A stretch of DNA of 64,000 bases from Falsiroseomonas sp041690465 (GTDB lineage: Bacteria; Pseudomonadota; Alphaproteobacteria; Acetobacterales; Acetobacteraceae), in assembly GCF_041690465.1 (NCBI RefSeq), contig NZ_JAWLHG010000002.1:314278-378277 (forward strand). The letters are read 5' to 3'. Position 1 is the first letter of the stretch, and every line of letters begins with the position of its first letter. The notes below the pieces were generated by a model that saw only the letters and a program-made list of their open reading frames with translations, did not search any database and was not told the DNA's origin. Shown here piece after piece: positions 28,431 through 36,562 of this stretch. Made by a program: the position numbers and the translations under genes.

Positions 28431-30143
28431 TCAGCGCGCGACGATCGACAGGCCGAGCCGCTGCGCCGCCTGCACCGGCCCGCCGGCCGAAAGGCTGCCC
28501 ATTTCCGAGAAGGCGAGCGGCGCCGGCGGGCGCAGCGTGATCTCCAGCGTGCCGGGCTGGCGGATGAAGCTGGCGATCGCCTGGCGCATCGGCGCCATCG
28601 GGTCCGCGCCGGGCGCCGGGGCGGCCTGCTGCGCGGCGCCCTTGGACGGCGCCACGCTGCCCTTCGAGGGCGCCGGCGGCGGGCCGCCGCGCTGGCCGCG
28701 CTGCGGCCGCTCGCCCGGCATCGGCATGGCGAGCGCCATCTGCGCCCATTGCTCGCGCAGCCGCGCCTCCGGCATCCGCTGCTCGCGTGCCTGGCGTGCA
28801 AGCACGCGGCCGAGCAGCCCCTGGTCGCGCAGCGCCAGGGTCAGCCCCGCCAGCCGTGCCTCGGTGAGCTGCGCCGCGGTCGCGTCCGGGTCCACCGCCG
28901 CGCCCTCGGCCGGCAGTCCGGGGATGCCGTCGACCTGGGCCGCGAGGCTCAGCGAGCCGGCCTGCTCCCAGCCGATGCGGAAGGGGGCGACGTCCAGCCG
29001 TCCGCCGGCGCGCGGCGCGGTGGCGCGCAGCTCCAGCCCGCCGGCGATCTCCCGGTAGCCGAGGGCCTCCAGCCAGTCGGCACTGCCGGCGGGCGGGACC
29101 ACGCGCAGGCCCTCGGCCGCCATTCCGCCGCGGGCGATACCCTCCTGCAGACTCCCTTCGGTCAGCAGCCGGGCGAGGGTGAGCACGGGCTGCCCCTCCC
29201 AGCTGGCCTCCAGCCCTTCGAGAAGCACGCGCTGCGGCGTCCCCGGCTGCGGGTCCGGCACCTGCACGCCGCCCATCACCGCCTCCAGCGTGCGCGCCGC
29301 ATCCATGCCGGAGGCATCGAAGCGGGCGAGGCTGAACTCCACCGCACCCAGGCTGCCCGCCGGCGTGGCAAGCTGCAGCCGCTCCACCGCCAGCGAGGTC
29401 ACGCGGCCCGGCACCCAATCCCGCAAGGCCAGGCGGCCGACCCCCATGTTGACCGAACTGCCGGGATCGCGCAGCGCGGCGTCTTCCACCGCGATGCGGC
29501 CGGCGCGGAAGGCCACGGCGTCGAAATCGCCGGCGCGCATCGGCAGCGTCACCGACGCCAGCTCCACCCGGCCGAGGCGCATCATCTGGCCATCCGCCGC
29601 ACGGTCGCGGAACTCGAAGCCGTTGAGCAGCCCGGCGCCGACAGCCTGCGGCGTGAAGTCCCGCACCTCCAGCCGCTCCAGCCGCAGCGCGCCCTTGGCG
29701 GGGTCGTCCATCCGCACCGCCTCGACCTCCAGCGCCTCGAAGCTGAGGTTGGTCATGTCGAGCGCCTTGCCTTCCACCGGCACCGGCATGCCCGCCAGCA
29801 GCACGCGTGCCACCTGGCCGGTGGCGCCCTCGGCGCCGCGATAGACGCTGCGCAGCAGCTCCGCCCGGCCGATCCGCGCCTCGCTGACCTCGGCCAGCCG
29901 CAGTTCGGGCACGGTGAGCTGGTTGGGGCCCTGGGTGAGCACGACATTCGTCAGCGTGGCGTGGCCGCTCACGGGGTCCACGCTGCGACCGCCGATCTCC
30001 AGCCGGCTGTCCGGGCCGAGTGCGGCACGCAGCCGCGCGATGGCCGAGTCCAGCCGCCGCTCGGCCTCGGCCTGCGCGAGCGCGCCGGCGCCGACGACCG
30101 AGAGGACTCCCACGAGGGCAAGGCCTGGCAGGCGGGTGCGCAT
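28431..30143 (-). CDS. Secreted or periplasmic protein of unknown function, 570 residues
   Basis: The signal peptide MRTRLPGLALVGVLSVVGAG ends at ALAQA. The start at 30143 has GGAGCG 6 bases upstream. The body is a run of short strand-rich units of the kind (VE)-(L/A)-x-D-F-x-A, such as LRDWVPGRVTSLAVERLQL and LARFDASGMDAARTLEAV, suggesting a beta-rich, AsmA-like or solenoid fold. A low-complexity Gly/Pro/Lys segment lies around residue 500. No catalytic motif is seen. It is divergent from puuD and upstream of the amidohydrolase gene. Confidence 0.75.
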   Translation of the reverse strand: MRTRLPGLALVGVLSVVGAGALAQAEAERRLDSAIARLRAALGPDSRLEIGGRSVDPVSGHATLTNVVLTQGPNQLTVPELRLAEVSEARIGRAELLRSVYRGAEGATGQVARVLLAGMPVPVEGKALDMTNLSFEALEVEAVRMDDPAKGALRLERLEVRDFTPQAVGAGLLNGFEFRDRAADGQMMRLGRVELASVTLPMRAGDFDAVAFRAGRIAVEDAALRDPGSSVNMGVGRLALRDWVPGRVTSLAVERLQLATPAGSLGAVEFSLARFDASGMDAARTLEAVMGGVQVPDPQPGTPQRVLLEGLEASWEGQPVLTLARLLTEGSLQEGIARGGMAAEGLRVVPPAGSADWLEALGYREIAGGLELRATAPRAGGRLDVAPFRIGWEQAGSLSLAAQVDGIPGLPAEGAAVDPDATAAQLTEARLAGLTLALRDQGLLGRVLARQAREQRMPEARLREQWAQMALAMPMPGERPQRGQRGGPPPAPSKGSVAPSKGAAQQAAPAPGADPMAPMRQAIASFIRQPGTLEITLRPPAPLAFSEMGSLSAGGPVQAAQRLGLSIVAR

Positions 30144-30328
30144 GATTCGCTCCATGGTTGAGGCGGGCATCCTAGGGTCGGCCGCGTCCGGCGTCGAATC
30201 GCCCCGCGCGCCGCGCATCAACCTGGCGTGCCATGCCGCCCTTGTGGCGGGCGGGCCGGGAGGCGATTGTTGCAGCGCAACCTGCCACGCCGCGCGGGCG
30301 CCCGCCGCGCCGAAGGACCGGGACCCGG

Positions 30329-31516
30329 ATGGACCTCGCCTACCTGGCCGACTGGGCCAACCTGCTGATCCGCTGGCTGCACCTGATCACCGGCATCGCC
30401 TGGATCGGCACCAGCTTCTACTTCATCGGCCTCGACAACCAGCTCGACCCGCCGCGCAACGGCAACCCGCGCGTGAAGGGCGAGCAATGGTCCATCCATG
30501 GCGGCGGCTTCTATCACAAGCAGAAATACGCGGTGGCGCCGGAGCGCCTGCCTGAGAAGCTGCACTGGTTCAAGTGGGAGGCCTACTGGACCTGGATCAG
30601 CGGCTTCTCGCTGTTCGTGCTGATCTACTGGGCGAATGCCTCGACCTACCTGGTGGACCCGGCGGTGCTGGACATTCCCGCCTGGGCGGCGGTGGCGATC
30701 AGCGCGGCGATGCTGGTGGGCGGCTGGGTGATCTACGACCTGCTCTGCCGGTCGAAGTTCGGCGAGAACGAGAAGGGCCTGTCGCTGGCGATGGTGGCGT
30801 TGCTGGTGGCGTCGGCCTTCATCGCATGCAAGATCTTTTCCGGCCGCGGCGCCTTCCTGCAGGTGGGTGCGATGACCGGCACCATCATGGTGGCGAACGT
30901 CGCCATGGTGATCATCCCCGGCCAGCGGAAGATGGTGGCGGCGATGCAGGCGGGCCGCGAGCCCGATCCGAAATACGGCCGCTGGGGCAAGCAGCGCAGC
31001 GTGCACAACACCTACCTGACGCTGCCGGTGCTGTTCCTGATGATCAGCCCGCACTACCCCATGACCTGGGGCGGCGAGTGGAACTGGGTGGCGCTGCTGG
31101 CCATCACGCTGGCCGGCGCGCTGGTGCGGCAGTTCTTCGTCGCCCGCCAACTCGGCCGCAACCAGCTGGCGCTGCCGGCGGTGGCGGCGGTGGTGGTGGT
31201 CGGGATGATCCTGGCCCTCGCCCCCGCGCGCGGGCCGCAGCTCGCCGAGGGCGATGCGCCGACCTTCGCCGAGGTGCATGCGATCACCGCGGCGCGCTGC
31301 GCCGCCTGCCACGCCGCGCGGCCGACCGACGAGGCCTTCGCCGCGCCGCCGAAGGGCGTGATGCTCGAGACGCCGCAGCAGCTCCGTCGCTGGGCGCCCT
31401 CCATGCGCCAGCAGGTGGCGACCGAGGCGATGCCGCCCGGGAACGTGACCGAGATCACCGAGGATGAGCGCGCGAAGCTGCTTGCCTGGATCGCCGCCGG
31501 AGCGAGGACGGATTGA
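30329..31516 (+). CDS. puuD: Membrane urate oxidase/hydroxylase PuuD with C-terminal cytochrome c domain
   Basis: 395 residues. Eight or so membrane segments begin with WANLLIRWLHLITGIAWIGT. Conserved histidines occur in LHLITG and IHGGGFYHKQKY. A periplasmic C-terminal domain carries haem-binding C324-A-A-C327-H328, with M in EAMPPGN as probable axial ligand. PuuD oxidises urate to 5-hydroxyisourate and passes electrons to the respiratory chain rather than to oxygen. ATG 30329 is chosen because it directly precedes the first membrane segment. uraH follows 2 bases after the stop. Confidence 0.93.
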   Translation: MDLAYLADWANLLIRWLHLITGIAWIGTSFYFIGLDNQLDPPRNGNPRVKGEQWSIHGGGFYHKQKYAVAPERLPEKLHWFKWEAYWTWISGFSLFVLIYWANASTYLVDPAVLDIPAWAAVAISAAMLVGGWVIYDLLCRSKFGENEKGLSLAMVALLVASAFIACKIFSGRGAFLQVGAMTGTIMVANVAMVIIPGQRKMVAAMQAGREPDPKYGRWGKQRSVHNTYLTLPVLFLMISPHYPMTWGGEWNWVALLAITLAGALVRQFFVARQLGRNQLALPAVAAVVVVGMILALAPARGPQLAEGDAPTFAEVHAITAARCAACHAARPTDEAFAAPPKGVMLETPQQLRRWAPSMRQQVATEAMPPGNVTEITEDERAKLLAWIAAGARTD

Positions 31517-31518
31517 CC

Positions 31519-31860
31519 ATGGCGAGGCCCTCGGCGCTGACCACGCACATCCTCGACACCGCCGCCGGCGCGCCCGCCCAGGGGGTGAAGGTGGAGCTGT
31601 GGCGCATCGATCCCGCCGGCGCGGTGAAGGTGACGGAGCGGCGCACCAATGCCGATGGCCGCACCGACACGCCGCTGCTGACGCCCGACGATTTCCTCCC
31701 CGGCCGCTACGAGCTGCGTTTCCATATCGGCGCCTATTTCGGCGGCGGCGGCTTCCTGGACGTGGTGCCGATCGCAGTGCGGCTGGAGGCCGGGCAGGGG
31801 CATTACCACGTGCCCCTGCTCTGCTCGCCCTGGTCCTACGCGACCTATCGCGGGAGTTGA
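31519..31860 (+). CDS. uraH: 5-hydroxyisourate hydrolase (transthyretin-like)
   Basis: 113 residues, the family length. It hydrolyses 5-hydroxyisourate, the PuuD product, to OHCU. The signatures are present: LTTHILDTAAGAPA near the N-terminus, YELRFHIGAYF, GHYHVPLLCSPWSYATYRGS at the C-terminus with the terminal YRGS motif, and catalytic His residues near positions 9 and 96. A TTG at 31513 overlapping the puuD stop is an alternative start. OHCU decarboxylase (UraD) is not in the window. Confidence 0.94.
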   Translation: MARPSALTTHILDTAAGAPAQGVKVELWRIDPAGAVKVTERRTNADGRTDTPLLTPDDFLPGRYELRFHIGAYFGGGGFLDVVPIAVRLEAGQGHYHVPLLCSPWSYATYRGS

Positions 31861-31923
31861 GGCGGTCCGATGACCGGAGGGCCGCCAGGCCCGCAGGTCT
31901 GAATCGGCCCGCAAGATGCAGGC

Positions 31924-32859
31924 CTATTCCGCGGCGCGGATGCCGGTGCTCTGCACCAGGTCGCGGAACTTCGCGCTCTCGGCATTGGTGAAGGCGGTGA
32001 AGGCGGCGCGGTCGCGATAGCGGATGCGCTGGTTCACCCGTGCGAAGCCCTCCACTACCGGCTGCGCCTGCATGGTGCGCGCGCAGGCCTGCTCCAGCCG
32101 TGCCAGCGTCGCATCCGGCGTGCCGGCCGGCGCGTAGAGGCCGGACCAGATCGAATAGACGATGTCGTGCCCGCTCTCCCGCAGCGTCGGCGTCCGGGGG
32201 AAGTCCGACAGGCGCTCCTCGGTGAAGGTGGCGATCGGGTGCAGGTCGTATTGGCGGATCAGCGGCGTCTGGTCGGCGAACAGCTGCACCTGGCCCTGCT
32301 GGAAGGCCAGCATCACGTCGCCCGAGCCGCGGAACGGGATGTGGTTCATCCGCACCCCCGCGCTCTGCGTCAGCGCCACCATCACGATGTGCGGGATGGT
32401 GCCGGGGCCGGTGGAGGCGAAGGGCACCTCGCCCGGCTTCGCCCGCGCCGCGCCGATCACGTCCGCCACGGTGCGGAAGGGCGAACTGGCCTGGGTCATC
32501 AGCACCACCGGGCTGTCCGCCACCTGGCAGACCGGCGCGAGATCGGCGGTGCGATAGGGCAGGTTGCTGCGGAAATGCGGCTGGATCGCCACCGGCCCGG
32601 CCGGCGTCAGCAGGATGGTGTTGCCATCCGGTCGGGCGCGGGCGACGTTGTTGGCGCCGATGGTGCCGGCGGCGCCGCCCTGGTTGTGGATCACGACATT
32701 GGTGCCGAGCGCCTCCGCCAGCACCGGCTGCATCAGCCGGGCGATGATGTCGGTGGCGCCACCGGCCGGGAACCCGATGACCAGCGTCGTCTGCGCCGCG
32801 GCGGGCGTGGCAAGCGCGAAGGTGGCGGCGAGCGCGGCCGCCATGGCTGTGCGCAACAT
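31924..32859 (-). CDS. Bug/TctC-family tripartite tricarboxylate transport receptor (1 of 3)
   Basis: 311 residues. The signal peptide MLRTAMAAALAATFALATPA ends at AAAQ. Bug-family marks: VIGFPAGGATDIIARLMQPV, the ligand-loop NQGGAAGTIGANNVARARPDG, and FASTGPGTIPHIV. It is a periplasmic receptor for a small carboxylate or aromatic acid. No TctA/TctB membrane genes are adjacent, as is common for Bug proteins. It is divergent from the ThDP enzyme at 32970, suggesting it senses or imports a substrate for that operon. Confidence 0.92.
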   Translation of the reverse strand: MLRTAMAAALAATFALATPAAAQTTLVIGFPAGGATDIIARLMQPVLAEALGTNVVIHNQGGAAGTIGANNVARARPDGNTILLTPAGPVAIQPHFRSNLPYRTADLAPVCQVADSPVVLMTQASSPFRTVADVIGAARAKPGEVPFASTGPGTIPHIVMVALTQSAGVRMNHIPFRGSGDVMLAFQQGQVQLFADQTPLIRQYDLHPIATFTEERLSDFPRTPTLRESGHDIVYSIWSGLYAPAGTPDATLARLEQACARTMQAQPVVEGFARVNQRIRYRDRAAFTAFTNAESAKFRDLVQSTGIRAAE

Positions 32860-32969
32860 GAACGTCTCTCCCTTCGGCCCGGCTTGTCCGCCCGGGCGCC
32901 GGCGGGCAGGCTAACGGCCACACTGGCCGCCCGTCCATCGCGGCCTGGTTCAGCGGAGGGAACGTTGCA

Positions 32970-34643
32970 ATGCCGGTGACCGGCGCCGACTGGCTGGCGG
33001 CAAGCCTTGCCGCATCAGGCCAGACCCATGTGTTCTTCGTCGATGCGGTGCTGCGTCCGACGCTTCTGGCGCTGTCGCGCCATGGCGTGAAGCCGGTGCT
33101 GGCGCATACCGAGAAGGCGGCGGTCTACATGGCCGATGCCTATGCCCGGATCGCCGGCCGGCCGGGGATCGTGGCGGCGCAGTCGGTGGGCGCGGCGAAC
33201 CTCGCCTCCGGGCTGCAGGATGCCTTCCTGGCGCGCACGCCGGTGATCGCGATGACCGGGCGCAAGGTGACGGCGCATCAGCACCGCAATGCCTACCAGG
33301 AAGTGGCGCATGCGCCGCTGTTCCAGCCGGTGACCAAGTTCGCCGCCGAGGTCGCCGACGCCGCCGACCTGCCGCGGCTGCTGCGCCAGGCCTGGGCGGC
33401 GGCGGCCTCGGTGCCGACGCGCCCAGTGCATCTGGACCTCGCCGGCCTGCAAGCGGAGGTGATCGAGCAGGGCAGCGTGGCGGCGCCGCCCGCCGACCTC
33501 TCGGCGATGCGCGTGCCGCGGCATCGGCCGGAAGGCGATCCGCAGGCGGTCGCGGCCGCGGCGGCGGCGCTCGCCGGCGCGAAGCGGATCGTGGTGGTTG
33601 CCGGCGACGGTGCGGCGCAGTCCGGCTGCGGCGCGGAGCTGCTGGCGGTGGCCGATGCGCTGGGCGCGCCGATCCTCACCACGCTCGGTGCGCGCGGCCT
33701 CGTGCCAACCACGCATCCGCTGCATTGCGGCGTCGTGGGCAGCTACTCCGCGCCGCCGGCCAATCGCATCGCGCACGCGGCCGATCTTGTGCTGATGGTG
33801 GGCTGCGACACCGGCGACCAGATGACGCATCACTGGCGGGTGCCGGCGCCCGGCACGCGCATCGTGCAGGTGGATGCCGATCCGCTGGAGTTCGATCGCA
33901 GCTACGCCGCGGAGCACGCCGTGCTCGGCGATCCGCGCGCCGTGTTGGCGGCGATGGCGAAGCTGGTCGAGAAGCGGCGCGACCGCTCCTTCCTGGCGGA
34001 ATCGCAGGCGCTGATCGCCGCCTGGCGTGACGAGGTGGCGCCACGCCTCGCCTCGGCGGCGGTGCCGATGGACCCCGCGCGGCTCTGCGCGGAGCTCTCG
34101 GCCGCGCTGCCGCCCGATGCGATCCTGGTGGCCGACACCGGCTATTCCGGCATCTGGACCGGCACGCTGGTGGAGTTCGACGGCGCAGGCCAGACCTACC
34201 TGCGCGCCGCCGGCTCGCTCGGCTGGTCCTTCCCCGCGGCACTCGGCGCCAAATGCGCCGCCCCGGACCGCCCGGTGGTCTGCTTCACCGGCGACGGCGC
34301 CTTCCACTACCACCTGGCGGAGCTGGAGACGGCGCGGCGCCTCAGCCTCGCCGTGGTCGTCGTCATCAACAACAACCGCGGCTTCGGCCAGGGCTGGCCG
34401 AATGTCCGGCGCATGGCCGGCAACGACAACGCCGCCGCCGCGGAGCTGCTGCGCTTCGGCGAGACGGCGGATTTCGCCGCCATCGCGCGTGGCTTCGGCG
34501 TGGAAGGCGTGACGGTGGAGACGCCGGATCAGATCGCTCCCGCGCTGCGCGCGGCACTCGCCGCCAATCGTACCGTCGTGCTCGATGTGCGCACCGACAT
34601 CGAGGCGCGCGCGCCCGAAGCCTCCATCCCTGGGGAGAAGTGA
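32970..34643 (+). CDS. Thiamine-diphosphate-dependent enzyme, acetolactate-synthase large-subunit-like
   Basis: 557 residues. The N-terminal PYR domain has the catalytic glutamate in AHTEKAAVYMADAYARI. A central domain contains the dinucleotide-type VVVAGDGAAQSGCGAELLAV. The C-terminal ThDP motif starts at GDGAFHYHLAEL and ends at VVINNN, with the usual spacing. Relatives include acetolactate synthase, benzoylformate decarboxylase and oxalyl-CoA decarboxylase; the exact reaction is open. It is the first gene of a tightly spaced operon with a 3-hydroxyacyl-CoA dehydrogenase-like gene, an SDR, a DUF1289 gene and a hydrolase. Confidence 0.88.
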   Translation: MPVTGADWLAASLAASGQTHVFFVDAVLRPTLLALSRHGVKPVLAHTEKAAVYMADAYARIAGRPGIVAAQSVGAANLASGLQDAFLARTPVIAMTGRKVTAHQHRNAYQEVAHAPLFQPVTKFAAEVADAADLPRLLRQAWAAAASVPTRPVHLDLAGLQAEVIEQGSVAAPPADLSAMRVPRHRPEGDPQAVAAAAAALAGAKRIVVVAGDGAAQSGCGAELLAVADALGAPILTTLGARGLVPTTHPLHCGVVGSYSAPPANRIAHAADLVLMVGCDTGDQMTHHWRVPAPGTRIVQVDADPLEFDRSYAAEHAVLGDPRAVLAAMAKLVEKRRDRSFLAESQALIAAWRDEVAPRLASAAVPMDPARLCAELSAALPPDAILVADTGYSGIWTGTLVEFDGAGQTYLRAAGSLGWSFPAALGAKCAAPDRPVVCFTGDGAFHYHLAELETARRLSLAVVVVINNNRGFGQGWPNVRRMAGNDNAAAAELLRFGETADFAAIARGFGVEGVTVETPDQIAPALRAALAANRTVVLDVRTDIEARAPEASIPGEK

Positions 34644-34646
34644 GAG

Positions 34647-35612
34647 ATGGCCATCAAGGTCGCGGTGCTCGGCGCCGGCACGATGGGGCACGCGCTGGCG
34701 CTGGTCTATGCGCTGGGCGGGCATGAGGTGCGGCTGACCGACAATTCCATGGCGATGCTCGACAAGGCCGGCGAGCTGATGGAGACGGCGCTCGCTTCGC
34801 TGGTCGAGGCCGGGGAGGCGCCTTCGGGCTGCACCGCGGAATGGCTGCACGGCCAGGTGACGCGCCTGCCGGTGCTGGCCGAGACGCTGGAGGACGCGGA
34901 CCTGATCGTCGAGGCGATCGTCGAGAACCCTGACGCCAAGCGCACCCTGTTCGAGGAGGTGGATCGCATCGCGCCACGCGACGCGGTGATCGCCTCCAAC
35001 ACCTCCTACCTCGATCCCTTCCCGCTGATCCCGGAGCGGCGGCAGTCGCGATCGCTGGTCATGCACTGGTACACGCCGCCCTACCTGGTGGACCTGGTGG
35101 ACATCGTCGGCGGCCCGCGATGCGAGAAGGCGATCGTGGACTGGGCTGCGGAACTCGTCGCCGCGATGGGCAAGGTGCCGCTGGTGATGCAGAAATTCGT
35201 CCCCGGCTACATCGCCAACCGCATCCAGTCCGCCATCGCCGCCGAGGTCTATCGCCTGCTGGACGAGGGCGTGGCGACGCCCGAGGAGATCGACACTGCC
35301 GTGGTGCACGGCCTGGCGCTGCGGTTGCCGATCGTCGCCATCATGGCGAAGGCGGACTTCACCGGCCTGCCGCTGCTGCAGCACGCGCTGCGCAACGCGA
35401 CCTACCAGCCGCCGCCGCCGCGCAGCAACAGCGACACGCTCGACAAGCTGCTGGCGGCGGGGCGCACCGGCGTGATGGCGGGTGCGGGCTACTACGACTG
35501 GGACAAGGACACCGCGAAGCTGATGGCCGCGCGCGACCGGCGCCTGATGGCGCTGAAGAAGGCGCTGCGCGAGATCGGCACGATGGCGGGTTCCACGCGG
35601 GTGCAGGAGTAG
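34647..35612 (+). CDS. 3-hydroxyacyl-CoA dehydrogenase family protein (NAD-binding)
   Basis: 321 residues. The Rossmann motif AVLGAGTMGHALALVYALGG lies at the N-terminus, followed by the acidic LTDNS. The middle block IASNTSYLDPFPLIPERR and MHWYTPPYLVDLVDIVGG is the 3HCDH active-site region; the catalytic His is H in MHWYTP. The C-terminal domain is complete (EEIDTAVVHGLALRLPI). Length fits L-carnitine or 3-hydroxybutyryl-CoA dehydrogenase types. It starts 3 bases after the ThDP gene. Confidence 0.9.
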   Translation: MAIKVAVLGAGTMGHALALVYALGGHEVRLTDNSMAMLDKAGELMETALASLVEAGEAPSGCTAEWLHGQVTRLPVLAETLEDADLIVEAIVENPDAKRTLFEEVDRIAPRDAVIASNTSYLDPFPLIPERRQSRSLVMHWYTPPYLVDLVDIVGGPRCEKAIVDWAAELVAAMGKVPLVMQKFVPGYIANRIQSAIAAEVYRLLDEGVATPEEIDTAVVHGLALRLPIVAIMAKADFTGLPLLQHALRNATYQPPPPRSNSDTLDKLLAAGRTGVMAGAGYYDWDKDTAKLMAARDRRLMALKKALREIGTMAGSTRVQE

Positions 35613-35618
35613 TCCGGA

Positions 35619-36383
35619 ATGCTGACTTACGACCTGAAGGGCAAGGCTGCGCTGGTCACCGGCGGCGCCTCGGGCATCGGGCTCGCCACCGCCACCATGC
35701 TGGCGAAGAGCGGCGCGGCGGTGGCGATCAATTTTCTCGCCGACGATCCGCGCGGGCCGGAGGCGGTGGCGAAGCTGCATGCGATGACCGGCGCGCGCAT
35801 CCTCCCCGCACCCGGCAACGTCGCCGATGCCACCGATTGCGCGCGGATGGTGGAGAAGGCCGCCGCCGATCTCGGCCGGCTCGACTACCTCGTGAACAAT
35901 GCCGGCACGCCCGGCACCAGCACCAGCGTCGCGCCGCACGAGCTGGATCGCTTGACGGAAGCGCTGTGGCACACCGTGATCGAGGTGAACCTGCTCGGCG
36001 TGTTCCGCTGCGCCAAGGCTGCGGCGCCGGCGCTGAAGGCGGCGCATGGCGCGGTGGTGAACATCGCCTCCATCGCCGGCATCAATTCGCCCGGCTCCTC
36101 CATGGCCTATGGCGCGACCAAGGCGGGCGTGATCAGCCTGACCAAGAACCTCGCCCGCGGCCTGTCGCCGGAGGTGCGGGTGAACGCCGTCGCGCCCGGC
36201 GCCGTGGATTCCACCTGGATGATCGAATGGACGCCGGAGCAGCGGAAGCACAGCATCGAGAACGCCCTGCTCAAGCGCCGCTGCACGCCGGAGGACATCG
36301 CGGAAGTGGTGGTGTTCCTGTTGGCCGGCGCGGCAATGGTGACGGGGCAGACCGTGGTGGTGGATGGGGGCCTGACCACCTGA
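35619..36383 (+). CDS. Short-chain dehydrogenase/reductase
   Basis: 254 residues. Cofactor motif TGGASGIGLATATMLA, NNAG at LVNNAGTPGTS, catalytic Ser/Tyr/Lys in SIAGINSPGSSMAYGATKAG, and the C-terminal TGQTVVVDGGLTT. The loop after beta-2 lacks an acidic residue (INFLADDPRG), leaning toward NADP. Third gene of the operon. Its last bases overlap the CTG start of the DUF1289 gene. Substrate unknown. Confidence 0.93.
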   Translation: MLTYDLKGKAALVTGGASGIGLATATMLAKSGAAVAINFLADDPRGPEAVAKLHAMTGARILPAPGNVADATDCARMVEKAAADLGRLDYLVNNAGTPGTSTSVAPHELDRLTEALWHTVIEVNLLGVFRCAKAAAPALKAAHGAVVNIASIAGINSPGSSMAYGATKAGVISLTKNLARGLSPEVRVNAVAPGAVDSTWMIEWTPEQRKHSIENALLKRRCTPEDIAEVVVFLLAGAAMVTGQTVVVDGGLTT

Positions 36384-36562
36384 GCGACATCGCCTCGCCC
36401 TGCGTGAAGCGTTGCGCGCTGGATGCCGCTGGCGCGCTTTGCACCGGCTGCTTCCGCACGCTGGACGAGATCGCCGCCTGGCCCTACGCCGATGCGGCGG
36501 CGCGGCGCGCCATCGTCGCGCGTGCCGCGCGCCGCCGCCCAGAAGCCGGAGATTCACCCTGA
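36380..36562 (+). CDS. DUF1289 small cysteine protein, probable CTG start
   Basis: 60 residues with the DUF1289 pattern SPCVKRCALDAAGALCTGCF followed by RTLDEIAAW; four cysteines could bind a metal. There is no ATG, GTG or TTG ahead of the conserved SPC block in this frame. The only plausible start is CTG at 36380, which overlaps the SDR stop codon as CTGA, with GGGGG about 9 bases upstream. A GTG at 36404 would cut off the first cysteine. The stop overlaps the next ATG as TGATG. Small in-operon proteins like this are often missed. Confidence 0.75.
   Translation: MSDIASPCVKRCALDAAGALCTGCFRTLDEIAAWPYADAAARRAIVARAARRRPEAGDSP

Noticed and set aside
24263..28540. A 1425-codon open frame on the + strand across the GNAT, regulator and amidohydrolase genes
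   Set aside because: It is the mirror of well-conserved - strand genes and shows no domain. GC-rich shadow frame.
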